A stretch of DNA of 14,071 nucleotides, taken from assembly GCA_012270355.1 (NCBI GenBank), contig JAAXIL010000093.1, positions 529-14,599 of the forward strand. Reading direction: 5' to 3'. The notes under the pieces are model-generated. The model worked only from the letters and a program-made list of their open reading frames with translations, ran no database searches and was not told the origin of the DNA. The DNA comes from Psychrobacter sp. (GTDB lineage Bacteria; Pseudomonadota; Gammaproteobacteria; Pseudomonadales; Moraxellaceae). The first letter of the stretch is position 1. Every line of letters begins with the position of its first letter. Position numbers and translations under genes: made by a program. Below are positions 1 to 7,220 of this stretch, piece by piece.

Positions 1-89
1 ATTCGCAGGGTGCTGATGCTCAACGTCATCAGACCGAGCCATCTACCGCTAAAAGCGTTAATGCCACACAAAATCCGATGTCAACTTAA
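1..89 (+). CDS. Possible 3' end of an unidentified upstream gene (partial)
   Basis: Reading from base 3, 28 codons run open to a TAA at 87-89. The other two forward frames give no better candidate. The peptide is hydrophilic, rich in Gln, Thr, Ser and Ala, and ends in NPMST, so it would be a polar C-terminal tail. There is no domain here to identify. The next gene's ribosome binding site starts about 20 bases after the stop, so this may be the preceding gene of the same transcript. With only 28 codons visible, it could also be a chance open frame. Confidence 0.35.
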   Translation, partial: SQGADAQRHQTEPSTAKSVNATQNPMST

Positions 90-118
90 AAAAACTACAT
101 ATAAAAGCGAGGTGAAAC

Positions 119-769
119 ATGAGTGACTTATCCAAAGCCAAACTAAACGCCCGAAGTATTGACCACCTCGCACCTGTCACGCCCAGCCCGATTTTTGAGC
201 TGTGCAATCGGCATCCAACGCTTGCGGTGTATGCCAATCAGTTTGTGACGTGGGACACTAATTTGTGCATCCATATCAATCGCTATTCGACTAATTTTGC
301 CATTGCCAGTTTTTTTAAGGTCATCAGGCGGTTGGGTGATGGATGGTTTTGGTATGCGATGCTGACATAGACGGTGGTACTCTATGGCTCTGAAGCACTC
401 ATTCCGTTACTTACCACGACTCTGATTAGCGGGGCAGGGCTTGTGATTTATAAATTACTCAAGGTCAAAACCGTGCGTCCGCGTCCGTATCAGGTGCATC
501 AGGTGATTGTGCTTGGCGAGCGTCCGCTTGATGTGTTTAGTTTTCCGTCCGGGCATACCCTGCAAGCAGTATTGTTTACGGTCACGCTAGGTACTTATTT
601 TCCTGCTCTGTTGCTAATTATGCTTCCATTTATGGCATTGGTTGCCTTGTCTCGCATGGTACTGGGCTTGCATTACCCCACTGATGTGCTGATTGGGGCG
701 GGCATTGGTTACGGTTTGGCACTCACTGCCCCGAGCATGCATGCGGTGTTGGCGGGGTGGTTGGTTTAA
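119..769 (+). pseudogene. PAP2-family (phosphatidic acid phosphatase type 2) membrane phosphatase, interrupted by in-frame TAG
   Basis: Read through its stop, this is a 216-residue protein of the PAP2 superfamily, membrane enzymes that dephosphorylate lipid phosphates such as phosphatidylglycerol phosphate or undecaprenyl pyrophosphate. All three family motifs lie after the stop: KxxxxxxRP (KVKTVRPRP), PSGH (FPSGHTLQ) and SRxxxxxHxxxD (SRMVLGLHYPTD), separated by hydrophobic membrane segments. The start at 119 is preceded by GAGGTG at 109-114. Codon 84 (368-370) is TAG and the same frame resumes at once with hydrophobic sequence, so this is a nonsense change, not a frameshift. A GTG at 374 could restart translation and yield a 131-residue product that keeps the catalytic motifs but lacks the N-terminal membrane part. 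The exact substrate cannot be told. The family call is firm; loss of function is likely but not certain. Confidence 0.8.
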
Positions 770-842
770 GATGAGATGTTTTATAGTTTGATATGTTTTT
801 ACTGATGTGATGCTCTGCCTATAAATTCCCCTTTTTATCCCC

Positions 843-848
843 TATAAT
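843..848 (+). promoter_or_regulatory. Candidate -10 box upstream of dcd
   Basis: A perfect TATAAT lies about 75 bases before the dcd start in the 153-base gap after the PAP2 gene. No good TTGACA-like -35 box sits 16-18 bases upstream, so the promoter call is tentative. In the stretch between it and dcd, ATAGCT (885-890) and AGCTAT (896-901) could form a 6-bp hairpin with a 5-base loop in the leader. The dcd ribosome binding site is AAGG at 912-915. Confidence 0.3.
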
Positions 849-922
849 ACCCCGCCTTACTTCCTCATTATTGTTACCACTATCATAGCTAGTAAAGCTA
901 TCAAAGCAAACAAGGCACCTCT

Positions 923-1498
923 ATGTCCATAAAATCAGACCGCTGGATTCGGCAAATGGCACAAAACCATGGCATGATTGAACCCTTTGAGGCAGGTCAG
1001 GTACGGTTTAATGAGGCGGGTGACAAATTGGTGAGCTATGGTACCTCAAGCTATGGCTATGACGTTCGCTGTGCCCGTGAGTTCAAAGTCTTCACCAATG
1101 TGCATTCTGCCATTGTTGACCCCAAAAACTTTGATGACAACAGCTTCATCGACATTGTAGGTGATGAGTGCATCATTCCGCCAAATTCCTTTGCGTTGGC
1201 TCGCACGGTTGAGTATTTTCGTATCCCCCGAGATGTGCTCACAATTTGCCTTGGCAAATCCACTTATGCCCGCTGTGGTATTATCGTGAATGTGACACCA
1301 CTCGAGCCTGAATGGGAAGGTCATGTGACCTTAGAGTTTAGCAATACCACCAATCTACCAGCCCGCATTTACGCTGGCGAAGGCGTAGCACAAATGCTCT
1401 TTTTTCAAAGTGATGCTGACGACGTTTGCGAAACGTCTTATAAAGATAGGGGTGGTAAGTATCAAGGGCAAACGGGCGTAACGTTGCCAAGAACTTAG
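923..1498 (+). CDS. dcd: dCTP deaminase
   Basis: This cytoplasmic enzyme deaminates dCTP to dUTP, feeding dTMP synthesis through dUTPase. The 191-residue protein closely matches the Acinetobacter/Burkholderia-type Dcd (about 188-190 residues). It begins [10 protein letters not shown] and carries [13 protein letters not shown], the nucleotide-binding GKSTYARCG (112-119), [11 protein letters not shown], and the catalytic glutamate in VTLEFSN (E138, the same number as in E. coli). It ends with [17 protein letters not shown], the conserved C-terminal part that closes over the nucleotide. AAGG lies 7 bases before the ATG. The gene is complete and shows none of the disruptions seen in its neighbours. 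Dcd adjacent to nuo is an arrangement I associate with Moraxellaceae. The last four codons and stop are part of a 12-bp tandem repeat that continues downstream. Confidence 0.95.
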   Translation: MSIKSDRWIRQMAQNHGMIEPFEAGQVRFNEAGDKLVSYGTSSYGYDVRCAREFKVFTNVHSAIVDPKNFDDNSFIDIVGDECIIPPNSFALARTVEYFRIPRDVLTICLGKSTYARCGIIVNVTPLEPEWEGHVTLEFSNTTNLPARIYAGEGVAQMLFFQSDADDVCETSYKDRGGKYQGQTGVTLPRT

Positions 1499-1534
1499 CC
1501 AAGAACTTAGTTAGGAATTAAGCCAAGAACCTAA
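1487..1534 (+). repeat. 12-bp tandem repeat duplicating the dcd 3' end and stop
   Basis: CCAAGAACTTAG occurs twice in perfect tandem (1487-1498 and 1499-1510). A diverged unit follows at 1511-1522 (TTAGGAATTAAG) and a third recognisable copy at 1523-1534 (CCAAGAACCTAA). The first unit encodes the last three residues of Dcd plus its stop. Later units repeat Pro-Arg-Thr-stop in the same frame, giving back-up stops at 1508-1510 and 1532-1534. This looks like slippage or short tandem duplication. Any function, such as a secure stop or an mRNA 3' element, is speculation. Confidence 0.75.
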
Positions 1535-1621
1535 CCTTTACGATTAATGGCTCGTGCCATACTGAGGCCTTTCTATAAGCAATTTTAGTTGAAAAGTCAA
1601 TAAACCTGCCTTAACGATTTA

Positions 1622-1661
1622 TGACACCAAATTGCATTTGTTTACTGGCAATTTAGTGTCA
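1622..1661. repeat. Inverted repeat in the nuo leader region
   Basis: The arms 1622-1635 and 1648-1661 are complementary at 13 of 14 positions (TGACAC/GTGTCA ends, AAATTGC/GCAATTT inner part, one mismatch), with a 12-base A/T-rich loop. No T-run follows, so it is a poor intrinsic terminator for dcd. It lies 121 bases before nuoA and next to a possible -10 box, so an operator for a dimeric regulator or a leader hairpin are both reasonable readings. I do not recognise the motif. Confidence 0.55.
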
Positions 1662-1674
1662 AAATCAGTATAGT
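1646..1674 (+). promoter_or_regulatory. Candidate promoter of the nuo operon
   Basis: TATAGT at 1669-1674 matches the -10 consensus at 5 of 6 positions. TGGCAA at 1646-1651, 17 bases upstream, is only a 3 of 6 match for -35. Another TATACT at 1688-1693 has no fitting -35 box. The right arm of the inverted repeat covers part of the proposed -35 and spacer, which would suit repression or activation at this site. The evidence is hexamer matching alone. Confidence 0.25.
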
Positions 1675-1781
1675 ACATCCTCAAATTTATACTTACCGTT
1701 AATTATTCACCTGCCAACACCTTGTTGCCATTGATACTCTTTTTTGATGGTGACAAGTGTGCCAGCCAGTGAGGTCATTGT

Positions 1782-2486
1782 ATGGCATCTGCCTATAACT
1801 GGTCAGCCGTCGCATTCATTCTTGCCGCCATTGGTTTGGTGGTATTTATGTTGGTGGTGCCTCGTCTTTTGGGTGGTCGCTCGGGTGGATTACAAAAAGA
1901 AGAAGTTTTTGAGTCGGGCGTGGTCGGAGCTGGCAACGCCCGCATCCGCTTGTCCGCAAAATTCTATTTGGTTGCTCTGATCTATGTCATCTTGGACCTC
2001 TAAGCCTTTTTCCTTTATGCCTATGCCGTTTCGGTGCGTGAGGTCAGTTGGCTTGGCTTTGCGGCGGCGGCGGTATTTATTGGCATTTTGTTTATCGGCT
2101 TGGTTTATGAGCTTAGCCTTGGGGCGATGAATTGGTCTCCAAGTGATAAACGTAAAAAGAAACCCCGATATACCGAAGCCCCGGCTGGCTTTAATCTTGC
2201 CAGTATCACCAAATTCAACGGCATTGAAGAGTTACATACTGACCCGACAGGCAAAGTACCTGCCCAATCGTCTGGGCAAATTAACGTGTCTAACGACATT
2301 GAAGCCAATCGTCGTCACCTTGATAACATTGACCACATCAACACAACGGGTGTCATCACCTCTTACGACTTTGCCGAAGATGGGGCAAGTCCATATCCGA
2401 CCAAGCAAAAGTCTATTTCCAATTCTGGCAACAATACGGCTACTCATACCATTAAACACACTGCTTCAGTTAAGCAGGAGGGTTAA
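1782..2486 (+). pseudogene. nuoA: NADH-quinone oxidoreductase subunit A, interrupted by in-frame TAA at a conserved Glu
   Basis: NuoA is a small three-helix membrane subunit of complex I, at the joint between the peripheral and membrane arms. The start at 1782 has GAGG 7 bases upstream. The sequence follows E. coli NuoA: a first helix, FESGVVGAGNARIRLSAKFYL, then VALIYVILDL. Codon 74 (2001-2003) is TAA where homologs have Glu (E. coli VIFDVEALYLF). The same frame then continues AFFLYAYAVSVREVSWLGF, the rest of helix 2 and helix 3. One G-to-T change, GAA to TAA, would explain it. The read-through protein is 234 residues, longer than the 147 of E. coli, because of a polar C-terminal tail of about 100 residues. 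No convincing restart lies after the stop, and a truncated product would lack helix 3. The subunit is confidently identified and, as written, broken. Confidence 0.88.
2476..2482 (+). promoter_or_regulatory. Strong ribosome binding site of nuoB
   Basis: AGGAGGG, close to the full anti-Shine-Dalgarno complement, lies 7 bases before the nuoB ATG and inside the last codons of nuoA. It fixes the nuoB start at 2490. It also means nuoB can be translated independently of the interrupted nuoA, although polarity on the mRNA remains possible. Confidence 0.75.
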
Positions 2487-2489
2487 TCC

Positions 2490-3194
2490 ATGAAATACAC
2501 CTTAACCCGAGCCAACATGGACGCAAATGCGTCTTTAAATGGCGACAATTTTGATAACGCCAACCCTTATACGGCGTATCAGCGTCAAACTGTGCCTGAT
2601 CCCATAAAAGCGGAAGTGGAAAAAAATGTGTTTATGGGTAAGTTGGAGCAAATGGTGCACGCCACTGCCAACTGGGGACGTAAACACTCGCTGTGGCCAT
2701 TCAACTTTGGGACGTCTTGTTGTTATGTGGAATATGCCACAACCTTGACTGCGGTGCATGATTTGTCCCGATTTGGGGCAGAGGTCATACGTGCGTCGCC
2801 CAGGCAGGCGGACGTGATGATTGTCGCAGGCACCTGTTTTATGAAAATGGCACCCGTCATTCAACGGCTTTATGAGCAAATGCTAGAGCCAAAATGGGTG
2901 ATTTCGATGGGGGCGTGTGCCAATTCTGGCGGTATGTATGACATTTATTCGGTGGTACAAGGCGTGGATAAAATCATCCCTGTTGATGTGTATGTGCCAG
3001 GCTGTCCGCCACGCCCTGAAGCATTGATTCAAGCCTTGATGCTACTGCAAGAGTCCATCACCGAAGAGCGTCGTCCGCTCGGCATTCATATGAATGACCA
3101 AGGGGTGGATCAACCACACATGGTGCCTGACCTTGACCTCAAACAAGCCTATCGCATTGCTGTCAAAAATTTGCGTAGTCCCGATAGCATTTAG
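2490..3194 (+). CDS. nuoB: NADH-quinone oxidoreductase subunit B
   Basis: NuoB carries cluster N2, the last [4Fe-4S] cluster before quinone, in the connecting arm of complex I. The 234-residue protein has all four expected ligands: the tandem pair in GTSCCYVEY (C77, C78), C143 in [10 protein letters not shown] and C172 in VPGCPPRP. Their spacing equals that of E. coli C63/C64/C129/C158. [16 protein letters not shown] and the long conserved [17 protein letters not shown] region are intact. The first 45 or so residues form a polar N-terminal extension typical of a variable end. The start at 2490 is set by an AGGAGG site. The gene sits between interrupted nuoA and nuoC and shows no visible lesion. 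The stop is TAG at 3192-3194, 39 bases before nuoC. Confidence 0.97.
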   Translation: MKYTLTRANMDANASLNGDNFDNANPYTAYQRQTVPDPIKAEVEKNVFMGKLEQMVHATANWGRKHSLWPFNFGTSCCYVEYATTLTAVHDLSRFGAEVIRASPRQADVMIVAGTCFMKMAPVIQRLYEQMLEPKWVISMGACANSGGMYDIYSVVQGVDKIIPVDVYVPGCPPRPEALIQALMLLQESITEERRPLGIHMNDQGVDQPHMVPDLDLKQAYRIAVKNLRSPDSI

Positions 3195-3233
3195 TTATTT
3201 CGTCATTGAGATTGTCTGTAAGGTTTTCCCTTT

Positions 3234-3863
3234 ATGGTTGTTGCCGTTCAAAACGCAAAACAAACTAAACAATCAACGCTTGGTTCCAAGCCAACCATTC
3301 AGCCACAGTCTGAACCGTTGATTTTGCGTGAGTTACGCCGTAAATTTGCGGATAAATTTATCCAGCAAACCACGTTTGATGGCATCCCGACTTTATGGGT
3401 GGGTCGTGCTGATTTGCTCGATATGGTGCTTTATTTACGTACGGTGCCAAAGCCTTATGTCATGTTGCTTGATTTGTCGGCGATGGACGAGCGTTTGCGT
3501 GAACACAAAGACCCGTTTAATGAAGGCTTGCCTGAACGTGATTTCTGTGTATTTTATCATCTCATGTCACTTGAGCGTAATTCTGACATTCGTCTAAAAG
3601 TGGCGTTATTTGAAGATGATTTAAATGTGCCCACTGCGACCAAAATTTATCCCAATGCCAATTGGTATGAACGGGAAGTGTGGGACATGTTTGGCATTGT
3701 GTTTGATGGGCATCCGCATCTTACCCGCATTTTGCTACCGAAGTATTGGGAAGGTCATCCGCTTCGCAAAGAATATCATGCCCGAGCCACTGAGTTTACG
3801 CCCTATTTTTTAAATACTGCCAAACAACAATTTGAGCAAGAAAACTTGCGGTTTGTGCCTTAA
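3234..3863 (+). CDS. nuoC: NADH-quinone oxidoreductase subunit C (N-terminal part of a former NuoCD fusion)
   Basis: This is the 30-kDa-type subunit of the connecting arm, which packs against NuoD near the quinone site. The 209 residues match the NuoC half of E. coli Nuo[40 protein letters not shown] (family signature ERExxD, from E146), GHPLRKEY and ARATEF. TAAGG at 3219-3223 precedes the ATG. The stop TAA (3861-3863) falls where fused homologs read Pro-Glu-Glu-Trp-Gly-Met-Lys-Arg. Here it is Pro-stop-Glu-Trp-Gly-Met-Lys-Arg in the same frame, so one Glu codon appears converted to a stop (GAA to TAA). Residue 182 is His (CAT) in LRKEYHAR where the family has an almost invariant Pro. NuoC alone is a normal subunit in many bacteria, so this product may still be usable. 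Confidence 0.85.
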   Translation: MVVAVQNAKQTKQSTLGSKPTIQPQSEPLILRELRRKFADKFIQQTTFDGIPTLWVGRADLLDMVLYLRTVPKPYVMLLDLSAMDERLREHKDPFNEGLPERDFCVFYHLMSLERNSDIRLKVALFEDDLNVPTATKIYPNANWYEREVWDMFGIVFDGHPHLTRILLPKYWEGHPLRKEYHARATEFTPYFLNTAKQQFEQENLRFVP

Positions 3864-3872
3864 GAATGGGGT

Positions 3873-5057
3873 ATGAAACGCTCAGGTCGGGATGATGACT
3901 TTATGTTCATAAACCTCGGACCCAACCATCCATCCGCACATGGGGCGTTTCGGTTGGTGCTTCAGCTCGATGGTGAGGAAGTGATCGACTGCATTCCCGA
4001 TATTGGCTATCACCATCGGGGTGCCGAAAAAATGGCAGAACGCCAGACGTGGCATTCGTACATTCCTTACACGGACCGTATCGACTATCTTGGCGGGGTG
4101 ATGAATGAGTTGCCGTATGTGATGGCGGTAGAGCAATTAGCAGGCATCACAGTGCCTGAACGGGCTCAGACCATTCGGGTAATGATGAGTGAGTTTTTCC
4201 GCATTACCAATAATTTGCTGTATTTCGGCACGTTCATTCAAGATGCTGGTGGGATGACCCCCGTATTTTATATGTTTACCGACCGCCAAAAAGCTTATGA
4301 TGTGATTGAAGCAGTGACAGGCTATCGGATGCACCCAGCTTGGTTCCGTATTGGTGGCACGGCAGCAGATTTGCCACGTGGCTGGCAACGCTTGGTCAAA
4401 GAGTTTTTAGATTGGATGCCTAAGCGACTGGATGAATACGTCAAGGCGGCGATGCAGAACTCGGTGCTTAAAGGACGGACGCAAAACGTCGCTCAGTACG
4501 ATGCCAAACAGGCATTGGCTTGGGGCGTGACTGGGGCAGGATTACGAGCAACGGGTGTGGATTTTGACTTGCGTAAAGCCCGCCCGTACATGGGATATGA
4601 GAACTTTGAATTCGAAGTCCCTGTTTTTTATAATGGTGATGCCTATGATCGCTGTATGGTCAAAATTGAGGAAATGCGTCAATCGCTTCGCATCATACGT
4701 CAATGTTTGGACAATATGCCGTCAGGACCATATAAAGCAGACCATCCACTTGCGGTGCCACCGCCCAAAGACCGCACTTTGCATGATATCGAAACCTTGA
4801 TTAACCACTTTTTATCGGTATCATGGGGACCTGTCATGCCAGCAGGCGAAGCGTCCATGATGGTGGAAGCGACCAAAGGCATCAACAGTTATTATATTAC
4901 GTCGGATAAATCGACGATGAGCTACCGAACTCGCATTCGTACCCCGACGTTTGCTCATTTACAACAAATGCCGTCGGTGATTAACGGCTCGCTGGTGTCA
5001 GATGCGATTATTTATTTGGCATCCATTGATATTGTCATGGCGGATTGTGATCGATAA
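3873..5057 (+). CDS. nuoD: NADH-quinone oxidoreductase subunit D (C-terminal part of a former NuoCD fusion)
   Basis: This is the 49-kDa-type subunit that lines the quinone-binding cavity with NuoB. The reading frame continues from nuoC after its TAA. The first usable ATG is at 3873, 9 bases past the stop. The 394 residues follow E. coli NuoD throughout: [16 protein letters not shown] (quinone-site loop), [56 protein letters not shown] and [12 protein letters not shown], ending in IVMADCDR. The upstream bases are G-rich (TGGGG) but too close to the ATG for a standard Shine-Dalgarno site. Expression would probably depend on termination-reinitiation from nuoC. The span 3234-5057 read as one gene gives about 607 codons, close to E. 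coli NuoCD. The downstream gene nuoE starts 3 bases after this stop. Confidence 0.88.
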   Translation: MKRSGRDDDFMFINLGPNHPSAHGAFRLVLQLDGEEVIDCIPDIGYHHRGAEKMAERQTWHSYIPYTDRIDYLGGVMNELPYVMAVEQLAGITVPERAQTIRVMMSEFFRITNNLLYFGTFIQDAGGMTPVFYMFTDRQKAYDVIEAVTGYRMHPAWFRIGGTAADLPRGWQRLVKEFLDWMPKRLDEYVKAAMQNSVLKGRTQNVAQYDAKQALAWGVTGAGLRATGVDFDLRKARPYMGYENFEFEVPVFYNGDAYDRCMVKIEEMRQSLRIIRQCLDNMPSGPYKADHPLAVPPPKDRTLHDIETLINHFLSVSWGPVMPAGEASMMVEATKGINSYYITSDKSTMSYRTRIRTPTFAHLQQMPSVINGSLVSDAIIYLASIDIVMADCDR

Positions 5058-5059
5058 TT

Positions 5060-5596
5060 ATGAAAATATTGACCGATAAAGCCCCAACTGTGAATGTCGC
5101 TAGCATCTTGACCCAAGATGAAATGGCAGGCATCACTGAATATATTCATCACTATCCGCAAGCTCGTGCAGCTGTCTTGGATGCGTTGAAGCTGGTGCAA
5201 AAACGCAATGGCTGGGTGGATGACGCTCAAGTGGCTGCGGTAGCGAATATGTTGGACATTGCCATTAGTGATGTCGAGGGCGTGGCGACATTTTTTAATC
5301 GCATTTATCGCTCGCCTGTGGGTGAACATGTCATTTTGATTTGTGATTCAGTGGCATGCTATTTGACGGGTTATGAGCAATTAGCCCAATCTTTTAAAGA
5401 CAACCTAGGCATTGAATTTGGACAGACCACGCTAGATGGCAAATTTACCTTATTGCCGATTTGTTGTTTAGGTAATTGCGACAAAGGTCCTGCGGTGCTG
5501 ATTGGTGAGGACACCTATGGACCTGTCTTGCCTGAAGAAGTACCAGAACTCTTGGCATACTATGCGGGTGAGCTTGATGAAGGGGCAGTCGCATGA
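5060..5596 (+). CDS. nuoE: NADH-quinone oxidoreductase subunit E
   Basis: NuoE is the 24-kDa-type thioredoxin-fold subunit of the NADH-dehydrogenase arm and holds the [2Fe-2S] cluster N1a. The 178-residue protein has the four ligands in the pattern C-x4-C (C95, C100 in ICDSVACYLTGYE) and C-x3-C (C136, C140 in CCLGNCDKGP). It also has the conserved DVEGVATFFNRIYRSPVG. The N-terminal part (LVQKRNGWV) is the usual helical region. The start at 5060 lies just after the nuoD stop, with only a weak ribosome binding site, so coupling to nuoD translation is likely. The stop TGA overlaps the nuoF ATG (ATGA). No lesion is visible. Confidence 0.96.
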   Translation: MKILTDKAPTVNVASILTQDEMAGITEYIHHYPQARAAVLDALKLVQKRNGWVDDAQVAAVANMLDIAISDVEGVATFFNRIYRSPVGEHVILICDSVACYLTGYEQLAQSFKDNLGIEFGQTTLDGKFTLLPICCLGNCDKGPAVLIGEDTYGPVLPEEVPELLAYYAGELDEGAVA

Positions 5597-7161
5597 GTGA
5601 CAATATGAGTGGCAGTAATCCACAGGTTGATAAGCAAGTGATTATCGAAACCAATAAAATCGAAAATAATCAAGAAGCTATGGATTCAACTTCGGCTGAA
5701 CAGATATCAACTCATCTAAGCGTAGCCGAACAAATTGCCCGTCGGCAATCGGGTCTAGCCCCCAGTCAACTTAATGAGCAACGCATCCCGATTTATGGTG
5801 ATAAAGCCACTGCCACCAATGAAACAAAGCCCCTTACTTGGCGATTGGCACATCATGATGCCGTACTAGACTTGGCGACTTATCAAAGTTTGCAAGGCTT
5901 TGAGGGATTAAAAAAAGCGTTAGAACAAGCCCCTAAAGAAGTAGAAAACAGCATCAAGGCAGCTAACGTGCGAGGGCGGGGCGGAGCAGGGTTTAATGCA
6001 GGTTTAAAGTGGTCGTTTATGTCACCCCCTGATGGCTTGCCACGCTACTTGATTTGTAATGCAGACGAGATGGAGCCAGGCACATTCAAAGACCGTTTAC
6101 TGATGGAACGGTTGCCGTTTCAGTTGATTGAAGGCATGCTTATTACTGCCCATGCGATTGGAGCGACGGATGGTTATATCTTTATCCGTGGTGAATACAT
6201 TTTAGCGGCAGAGCGGCTTCAACAAGCAAGTGAAGAAAGACTTCCAAATCATCTGCTCGGCCAAAAGATTTTAGCCAGCGAGTTAAGTTATAATCTGCCT
6301 GATCACACTGGGGCACGACGATATATTTGCGGAGAAGAAACCGCACTCATCAACTGCTTAGAAGGTCGCCGTGCTAATCCTCGCACCAAACCGCCATTTC
6401 CGCAAATCTCGGGAGCATGGGGCAGACCGACGGTCGTCAATAATGTCGAAACCCTTAGCAATATGCCCGCCATTATGGTAAATGGAGTGGACTGGTACAC
6501 CGATTTGCCGAAAGAGAAAGGCAACAGTGAAACTCCAGGCACGAAAATATTTGGGTGCTCGGGACGGGTTAACGATGCGGGATTGTGGGAATTGCCGTTT
6601 GGTTATACTGCTCGAGAAATCATCGAAGAATTTGCGGGGGGCATGCAAGATGGTTTAACTCTAAAAGCATGGCTACCGGGTGGGGCATCGACCGACTTTT
6701 TGACCGCTGACCATTTGGATGTCCCCATGGACTTTGACAGCATTCAAGGTGACGGCAGTCGGATGGGGACTGGGCTCATTATGGTGGTGGACAGCACGCA
6801 AGACATGGTCGCCTTGCAGAAAAACTTGCAGATCTTTTTCCAGCGTGAATCTTGTGGATGGTGCACCCCATGCCGAGATGGCTTGCCTTGGGGCGTGAAG
6901 CTACTCGATGCCATGGAAAGAGGCGAGGGGCAAACGGGCGATATTGAAAAACTCGAGGCGTTGACCCGCAATTTGTGGCTGGGTAAGACGTTTTGTGCCC
7001 ATGCCCCAGGGGCGATGGAACCTTTGATGAGTAGTTTAAAATATTTCCGCACTGAGTTTGAAAGTAAAATTGATGTGCGTGAGCCAACCGAAGCAGACAT
7101 TGCCACGTCGCAGTGGGCTGAGAAAGAAATCAAAAAAGTCGTCACCGCAGTCAAGGGTTAA
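5593..7161 (+). CDS. nuoF: NADH-quinone oxidoreductase subunit F (NADH- and FMN-binding)
   Basis: NuoF binds NADH and FMN and passes electrons to [4Fe-4S] cluster N3. At 522 residues it exceeds the 445 of E. coli because of a polar N-terminal extension of about 75 residues before KPLTWRL. The start at 5593 overlaps the nuoE stop and has AAGGGG 7 bases upstream. Motifs are GRGGAGFNAGLKW, the FMN-site CNADEMEPGTFKDR, YICGEETALINCLEGRR, and the N3 ligands ESCGWCTPC (C421, C424, C427) plus C468 in KTFCAHAPG. Two spots look odd. Residue 242 is Arg (GARRYICGEE) where homologs have Gly. Residues 462-463 are Trp-Leu (NLWLGKTFC) where E. coli has Gly-Pro (LGPGKTFC), next to a cluster ligand. The frame is open and complete, but activity may be impaired. 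Confidence 0.94.
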   Translation: MSDNMSGSNPQVDKQVIIETNKIENNQEAMDSTSAEQISTHLSVAEQIARRQSGLAPSQLNEQRIPIYGDKATATNETKPLTWRLAHHDAVLDLATYQSLQGFEGLKKALEQAPKEVENSIKAANVRGRGGAGFNAGLKWSFMSPPDGLPRYLICNADEMEPGTFKDRLLMERLPFQLIEGMLITAHAIGATDGYIFIRGEYILAAERLQQASEERLPNHLLGQKILASELSYNLPDHTGARRYICGEETALINCLEGRRANPRTKPPFPQISGAWGRPTVVNNVETLSNMPAIMVNGVDWYTDLPKEKGNSETPGTKIFGCSGRVNDAGLWELPFGYTAREIIEEFAGGMQDGLTLKAWLPGGASTDFLTADHLDVPMDFDSIQGDGSRMGTGLIMVVDSTQDMVALQKNLQIFFQRESCGWCTPCRDGLPWGVKLLDAMERGEGQTGDIEKLEALTRNLWLGKTFCAHAPGAMEPLMSSLKYFRTEFESKIDVREPTEADIATSQWAEKEIKKVVTAVKG

Positions 7162-7220
7162 TAGTTTCAGTATTTGGATCAATGGGCAAACTCAGCTCAC
7201 TTATTTAGCAAGAGGCAATC

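Noticed and set aside
1547..1560. Short hairpin ATGGC-TCGT-GCCAT after dcd as a terminator
   Set aside because: Only 5 bp of stem and no T-run follow. It is too weak to call.
3861..3873. nuoC and nuoD as originally separate genes
   Set aside because: The residues on both sides of the TAA match the linker of fused NuoCD (Pro-x-Glu-Trp-Gly-Met-Lys-Arg) in one frame, which would be unlikely unless the ancestor was fused.
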